Part shown: positions 59,809 to 64,000 of the stretch, piece by piece
How the letters are laid out: each line of letters opens with the position of its first letter
How positions within the stretch are numbered: position 1 is the stretch's first letter
DNA from: Acidobacteriota bacterium
GTDB taxonomy: Bacteria > Acidobacteriota > Terriglobia > Terriglobales > Acidobacteriaceae
Length of the DNA stretch: 64,000 bases
Direction of reading: 5' to 3'
NCBI GenBank assembly: GCA_018268895.1
Contig: JAFDVP010000001.1
Span: 62,001-126,000, forward strand
Notes under the pieces: generated by a model
Seen by the model: only the letters and a program-made list of their open reading frames with translations
What the model was told of the DNA's origin: nothing
Database searches by the model: none
Made by a program: the position numbers and the translations under genes

Positions 59809-60597
59809 ATGCCGAAGTACACCTATCGCGAACTCAAGCCCACACCCGAGGCCGAGGCCATCTATCGCCGCTGGCTGGCGCAGCTCAACGAGGAGTTCAC
59901 CAGGCACCAGTCTGTCGACCGCCGGTCTGATATTGTCCGCGACGAGCTGTATCAGATATATCTAGGCAAACAGCATGGCGGTCGCATGAACGCAATGCTG
60001 AGCAGCGAGCTTGCCACCAATGTGCTCACCGAGTCCTTCGACCCGCGCAACGTCACTCTTGAGCCGGAGTACTACGGCGATATCGACGCCGAGAAGTATG
60101 CCGTTCGCAAGCCGCTGATCTGGTTCTGGCAGATGTTCGACCGCTCACCGCTGGGGCTCAACCACTGGCTCGGGTTCAAGTTTCGCTGCATGTTAGGGCA
60201 CCACATCTTCCGCCACATGGGCAAGGGCGTAAAGATCTTCCACAACGTCGAGTTCACCTATGGCTACAACCTCACCATCGAGGACAACTGCACCATCCAC
60301 AAGAACGTCATGCTCGACGATCGCGGAGAGATCATCCTGCGCGAGGGTTCCAGCGTCTCGGACTACGCCAACATCTACTCGCACACGCACGACATCAACG
60401 TGCAGGCAGATGTGACGAACAAGCCCACGGTGATCGGCCCACGAGCGCGCATCACCTACCACGCCACGGTATTGGCTGGAGCGCACATCGGCGAGAATGC
60501 CATGCTCGGCGCGATGGGCCTTGCGACAAAGGCTGTTCCTCCAGGAACCGTCTCCGTTGGTATACCGGCCAAGGTCAAACGTGAGAAGAACGCTTGA
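59809..60597 (+). CDS. Left-handed beta-helix (hexapeptide) acyltransferase
   Basis: 262 residues from the ATG at 59809 (GAGG eight bases upstream). A long helical N-terminal part is followed by hexapeptide-repeat coils: VKIFHNVEFTYGYNLTIEDNCTIHKNV, DDRGEIILREGSS, YANIYSHTHDI, ARITYHATVLAGAHIGENAMLGAMG and the closing VPPGTVSVGIPAKVKR. The catalytic His is likely in YSHTHDI. It resembles maltose/galactoside O-acetyltransferases but with a longer N-terminus. Substrate unknown, probably a surface sugar. Confidence 0.88.
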   Translation: MPKYTYRELKPTPEAEAIYRRWLAQLNEEFTRHQSVDRRSDIVRDELYQIYLGKQHGGRMNAMLSSELATNVLTESFDPRNVTLEPEYYGDIDAEKYAVRKPLIWFWQMFDRSPLGLNHWLGFKFRCMLGHHIFRHMGKGVKIFHNVEFTYGYNLTIEDNCTIHKNVMLDDRGEIILREGSSVSDYANIYSHTHDINVQADVTNKPTVIGPRARITYHATVLAGAHIGENAMLGAMGLATKAVPPGTVSVGIPAKVKREKNA

Positions 60598-60641
60598 GGC
60601 GGGTACCGTTTTTTGAGTGCAATCTTCGATAAGCTAAAGAT

Positions 60642-61343
60642 ATGAATCAGGACGTTGTCCTCATCCTTATGCAGGTCGTGGCGCTGGTCATGGCCTTCTG
60701 CGTTCACGAGTGCGCTCATGCCTGGACTGCCTGGCGGCTGGGAGACCCCACGGCGCGCATGCTGGGTCGCGTGACCCTGAACCCGATGAAGCACCTCGAT
60801 CCCTTCGGCTCGGTCCTGATGCCGCTGGTGGCGCTGGTCTACCACTGGCCGTTGATTGGGTGGGCCAAGCCAACGCCGGTTACGCCACGCAACTTCAAGA
60901 ACTATCGCCGCGACGACATCCTGGTCACCATCGCCGGTCCCATCAGCAACTTGCTACTGGCGACCGCCGCATTGATTCTTCTCCTCATCATCAAGCATGC
61001 CGTTCCCGGAGGAGCGCTCTCCGTCTTCACCGCGATGGCGCTGGCCATGCACTACCCCGGGGTCTCAACGGAAAATCTGCCGGCGCTCTTTCCTCTGGCG
61101 TTACTCTTCTACTACATCATCCTGATCAACCTGCTACTGTTTGTCTTCAATCTTGTGCCGTTTCCTCCGCTGGATGGCAGCCGCATTCTTCGCCATTTTC
61201 TGCCTTACAGCGTATTGCAGGTGTATGACCGTATGGGCATCTTCGCCCTGTGGATATTTATGCTTGTCGCCGGAGGCTTCATCTTCCGCATTTTTCTTGG
61301 ACCTTTGCAGTCGACCTTCGACAGCATCCTCGCCGCGCTTTAG
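60642..61343 (+). CDS. Site-2 protease family membrane metalloprotease
   Basis: 233 residues with several membrane helices. The zinc motif H22-E23-C-A-H26 (VHECAHAW) and the distant Asp178 in NLVPFPPLDGSRIL fit the small M50 group (no PDZ domain). These intramembrane proteases cut membrane-bound regulators or remnant signal peptides; substrates are unknown here. It is co-oriented with trpS 35 bp downstream and scpA, a context often seen for this protease. Confidence 0.93.
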   Translation: MNQDVVLILMQVVALVMAFCVHECAHAWTAWRLGDPTARMLGRVTLNPMKHLDPFGSVLMPLVALVYHWPLIGWAKPTPVTPRNFKNYRRDDILVTIAGPISNLLLATAALILLLIIKHAVPGGALSVFTAMALAMHYPGVSTENLPALFPLALLFYYIILINLLLFVFNLVPFPPLDGSRILRHFLPYSVLQVYDRMGIFALWIFMLVAGGFIFRIFLGPLQSTFDSILAAL

Positions 61344-61378
61344 AGTGCGTCTTCCCGTATCATCATGAATTGAACGTA

Positions 61379-62548
61379 ATGACCGAACAGACCTCCTCCA
61401 ACTCGCGCTCGCGCGTCCTCAGCGGCATGCGCCCGACCGGCAAGCTGCACCTGGGCAACTACATGGGCGCGCTCTACAACTGGGTCAAGCTGCAACACCA
61501 GTACGAGTGCTACTTCTTTATCGCGGATTGGCACGCCATGACCACGGGCTATGCCGACACCTCGAATGTGGCAAAGGATACGCTTGAAGTCGCGATCGAT
61601 TTTCTCGCCGCCGGCCTCGATCCCAAGCTGTCGACGATCTTTGTCCAGTCGCAGGTTCCGCAGCACGCCGAACTGCATCTTCTGCTGAGCATGATTACTC
61701 CGCTCAGTTGGCTGGAGCGCGTGCCCACATACAAGGACCAGCAGGAGCAGCTCAAGGAGAAGGACCTCGCGACCTACGGCTTCCTCGGCTATCCGCTGTT
61801 GCAGGCCGCCGATATCCTTCTTTATCAGCCGAAGTTTGTTCCCGTAGGGCAAGACCAGGAGGCGCACGTCGAGCTCACCCGCGAGGTCGCACGCCGCTTC
61901 AACCAGTTCTATCCCGGCGACTTCTTTCTAAGTCCGGAGGCGAAGCCCTGGGAGCTTCCGGCCATTGAAGAGAAGGCGCGTAAGATCGCCGGCGACAAGA
62001 GTAAAAGCACGTTTACCGCGTATGAATTGTTCACCGCCGCACAACAGACGAAGAAGCTCACCGGGTTTGGCCGCATCGACGTGCTGCCCGAGCCGCAGGT
62101 ACTGTTGACTCCTTCGCCTAAACTGCCTGGCACCGACGGACGCAAGATGTCCAAGAGCTATAAAAATACGATTGAGCTCTCCGACACTGAACAGGCTATC
62201 CGGTCCAAGATCAAAACGATGGTGACCGACCCGGCGCGCGTACGCCGCGAAGACCCGGGCAACCCGGACGTATGTCCTGTCTTCGATCTGCACAAGGTCT
62301 TTTCCACAGCGGAGACGCAACAGAAGGTCCGCGAGGGATGTACGACGGCTGGCATCGGCTGCATCGAATGTAAGGGGTGGGTGGCCGATGCCATCGTGCA
62401 GGAGATTGCTCCGATCGCTGAACGCCGTAGATACTTTGAGTCCCACACCGACGAGGTAAAGGACATTCTTGCGAATGGCAACAAAAGGGCTGCCGCAAGA
62501 GCGGAAACAACGATGAACCAAGTCAACCGAGCGGTAGGACTTCTGTAG
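61379..62548 (+). CDS. trpS: Tryptophanyl-tRNA synthetase
   Basis: 389 residues from the ATG at 61379; the frame to 61250 overlaps the protease. Class I motifs HLGN (24-27) and KMSKS (256-260) are present. KMSKS is about 60 residues further on than in most bacterial enzymes because of an extra helical segment (about 184-238, WELPAIEEKARKIAGDKSKS). The C-terminal anticodon domain ends MNQVNRAVGLL. It has 6 bp to scpA. Confidence 0.95.
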   Translation: MTEQTSSNSRSRVLSGMRPTGKLHLGNYMGALYNWVKLQHQYECYFFIADWHAMTTGYADTSNVAKDTLEVAIDFLAAGLDPKLSTIFVQSQVPQHAELHLLLSMITPLSWLERVPTYKDQQEQLKEKDLATYGFLGYPLLQAADILLYQPKFVPVGQDQEAHVELTREVARRFNQFYPGDFFLSPEAKPWELPAIEEKARKIAGDKSKSTFTAYELFTAAQQTKKLTGFGRIDVLPEPQVLLTPSPKLPGTDGRKMSKSYKNTIELSDTEQAIRSKIKTMVTDPARVRREDPGNPDVCPVFDLHKVFSTAETQQKVREGCTTAGIGCIECKGWVADAIVQEIAPIAERRRYFESHTDEVKDILANGNKRAAARAETTMNQVNRAVGLL

Positions 62549-62554
62549 AGAATA

Positions 62555-63514
62555 ATGGCCGACGAAACTCTCCATCCCGAAACCGAAGCCGGCGCAGAAG
62601 CTACATCGCCAGAGATGACTGCGCAGCCTATGGAGCCGCAGCCGCAGGAGACCTTTGCTCTCAAGCACCCTGTCGCTGCTCCCGAAGCAGAGCCGAAGCG
62701 CGTTCCAAAGGACAAGGACAAAGAGAAGGAAGAGGCGTCCCAGTCGCCGTTCTCGGTCTTTGTCGGCCAAGTCTATGACGGCCCGCTCGACCTTTTGCTC
62801 GATCTTATCCGCAAGCAGAACATCGACATCTACGACATTCCCATCGCGCGCATCACCGAGCAGTTTCTGGAGTACACCCGGAAACTCCAGCAGAGCGATG
62901 TCGACGCAGCCGGCGAGTTTATCTACACCGCCTCGCTGTTGATTCATATCAAGTCGAAGATGCTGCTGCCACGCGATCCCAGCGACGTCGCCGGAGGAGA
63001 CGCCGAAGACCCGCGCCGCGAGTTGGTCGAGCGCCTGCTCGAGCATGAGCGCTTCAAGGCCGCCGCGCAGATGCTGCTGCAGAAGCAGCAGATTGAAGAA
63101 GCCATATGGACCAATCCCGGCATCCGCGAGTTCCGCGAAACGGCCGAGGCCGAGCGCGAGATCGCGGCCGACACGGTCGACCTCGTCCGCGTCTTTCAGG
63201 AGATCCTTGACCGTGTCCGTAAGCGGCCTGTGCTCGACGTCGATGAAGAATCCGTCACCGTTGCGCAGATGATCGACTACGTGAAGCGCCGTCTCGTCAT
63301 GGAAGACAAGCCCGTCTCGCTGCGCCGATTGCTTCACAATACGCACACGGAACGCGCGTTGATCTGCATGTTCCTCGCAATGCTGGAGTTGGTCCGGTTG
63401 CAGGCTGTGCTGCTGCATCAGCCGGTCCAGCAGGGGGACATTCTCATCAAGAAGACCGACAACTTCGACCAGGTCTTTGCCGATCAGCAACAGGCGAGAG
63501 ACGACTGGCGGTAA
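62555..63514 (+). CDS. scpA: Segregation and condensation protein A (kleisin)
   Basis: 319 residues. A charged, disordered N-terminal extension (about 1-65, rich in E, P and K) precedes the ScpA core: VYDGPLDLLLDLIRKQNIDIYDIPIARIT (about 72-101), helical linker, and C-terminal winged helix that binds the Smc head (RALICMFLAMLELVRLQAVLLHQ). It bridges SMC heads for chromosome segregation. scpB would usually follow, but here a phosphate transporter gene comes instead. Confidence 0.95.
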   Translation: MADETLHPETEAGAEATSPEMTAQPMEPQPQETFALKHPVAAPEAEPKRVPKDKDKEKEEASQSPFSVFVGQVYDGPLDLLLDLIRKQNIDIYDIPIARITEQFLEYTRKLQQSDVDAAGEFIYTASLLIHIKSKMLLPRDPSDVAGGDAEDPRRELVERLLEHERFKAAAQMLLQKQQIEEAIWTNPGIREFRETAEAEREIAADTVDLVRVFQEILDRVRKRPVLDVDEESVTVAQMIDYVKRRLVMEDKPVSLRRLLHNTHTERALICMFLAMLELVRLQAVLLHQPVQQGDILIKKTDNFDQVFADQQQARDDWR

Positions 63515-63573
63515 GCCCTTTTCTTCGTTTGATCGCGCCGGAAAGTTTAGGCCTTGTTTTCCTCAGGTCGATC

Positions 63574-63655
63574 TATAATTAAATCGTTGCTTTTCTTATA
63601 GATACGGATAAGTTCATCTGACTGTAATGTTCCATTCATCTTCTTCAGTTACCAT
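63574..63655 (+). promoter_or_regulatory. Candidate promoters and Pho box of the phosphate transporter
   Basis: A TATAAT lies at 63574-63579. CTGTAAT-GTTC-CATTCAT (63622-63639) matches the two-repeat Pho-box layout (7-4-7) in 11 of 14 key positions, counted by eye against the E. coli consensus. A TACCAT (63650-63655) lies ten bases downstream, where a PhoB-dependent -10 would be expected. Confidence 0.5.
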
Positions 63656-63715
63656 TGCGACGGACATCTTTAGTTTCGTGCAAGGAACGACCTGATCTTC
63701 TAGGTGATCAAGTTT

Positions 63716-64000
63716 ATGGCAACTCAAGCCACCCTTCCGTCAGGTCGATTACTTGATGAGAAGTTGAAAAAGAGCTCTCCCGGAAAGACAGGCTTCATCG
63801 TCTTTCTGCTGTTGGTTTTAGGCGGGGTCGCCTACATTGTCAACCGGCTCGCAATTGACCTCTCGTTTGTCCATACCACGACAATTTATCCCTACCTGTT
63901 GCTTGGCGTAGCGCTGATGATCGCGCTTGGTTTTGAATTCGTGAACGGATTTCACGATACCGCCAACGCGGTGGCGACCGTCATCTATACGCACTCGCTT
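63716..64000 (+). CDS. PiT-family inorganic phosphate transporter, N-terminal part
   Basis: The frame is open from the ATG at 63716 (AGGTGA eight bases upstream) to the window edge, 95 residues. A cytosolic N-terminus is followed by a membrane helix (FIVFLLLVLGGVAYIV), then LLLGVALMIALGFEFVNGFHDTANAVATV, which is the PiT signature (GFxxxxGxHDTANAVA-like). The protein imports phosphate with a cation or a proton; relatives exceed 400 residues. The candidate Pho box suggests control by phosphate starvation. Confidence 0.93.
   Translation, partial: MATQATLPSGRLLDEKLKKSSPGKTGFIVFLLLVLGGVAYIVNRLAIDLSFVHTTTIYPYLLLGVALMIALGFEFVNGFHDTANAVATVIYTHSL

Overview
This window looks like chromosomal DNA of an Acidobacteriota species, most likely Terriglobia/Acidobacteriaceae (the Edaphobacter, Granulicella, Terriglobus group). 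That is inferred from gene content, not from a marker gene: two Oar-like TonB-dependent receptors with an N-terminal carboxypeptidase-regulatory domain, an 'acidobacterial duplicated orphan permease' paired with a PadR regulator, several Tat-exported sugar-active enzymes, three PEP-CTERM proteins, a futalosine-pathway menaquinone gene, and a short GC-rich dispersed repeat seen four times. Base composition is moderately GC-rich throughout. I see no prophage, insertion sequence, CRISPR array, tRNA or rRNA.

Layout. 1-1699 is the start of a large TonB-dependent receptor running off the left edge. 2064-13074 is a long minus-strand housekeeping run: ftsY, a small membrane protein, gpsA-plsY (glycerol-3-phosphate supply and acylation), cinA, an overlapping pair of Fe(II)/2-oxoglutarate oxygenases (alkB and a partner), a Tat-exported Gfo/Idh/MocA oxidoreductase, an NHL-repeat protein, pgpA, yacG and a rimO carrying an in-frame insert. 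13227-16106 is the permease/PadR unit with a palindromic operator over its start. argG (16280-17620) is followed by two tandem PEP-CTERM paralogues, then a GH1 glycosidase, a pectin methylesterase and a membrane-anchored MutS-like ATPase. The SRP RNA gene (23934-24030) and fabH follow.

25385-38923 holds a VTT membrane protein, mqnA, small conserved proteins, a CHRD/PEP-CTERM protein, a Tat-exported mannonate-dehydratase-like protein, dprA, topA, an OmpA-family protein, kdsA and a MarR regulator. 38936-47166 contains a formate-dehydrogenase-like molybdoenzyme with its DUF1641 partner, the CCA-adding enzyme divergent from tsaD, and cysS. 47195-52705 has the second TonB receptor, a small His/Cys-rich secreted protein, a secreted hypothetical and a GAF-GGDEF protein. 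52819-58174 has moaA and the etfA-etfB-Fe-S oxidoreductase operon. The right end carries small proteins, a SIMPL protein, a hexapeptide acyltransferase, a site-2 protease, trpS, scpA and the start of a PiT phosphate transporter with a candidate Pho box.

Functional links: FtsY and the SRP RNA are both here. MqnA and the ETF:menaquinone reductase-type operon both point to menaquinone as the respiratory quinone. MoaA makes the cofactor precursor that the formate-dehydrogenase-like enzyme needs. GpsA, PlsY, PgpA and FabH all serve membrane lipid synthesis. No single novel system is certain. The most unusual items are the repeat-derived insert in RimO, the duplicated PEP-CTERM module that keeps its promoter block and terminator stem, start codons enclosed in or sequestered by perfect inverted repeats, and the tightly coupled AlkB/2OG-oxygenase pair.
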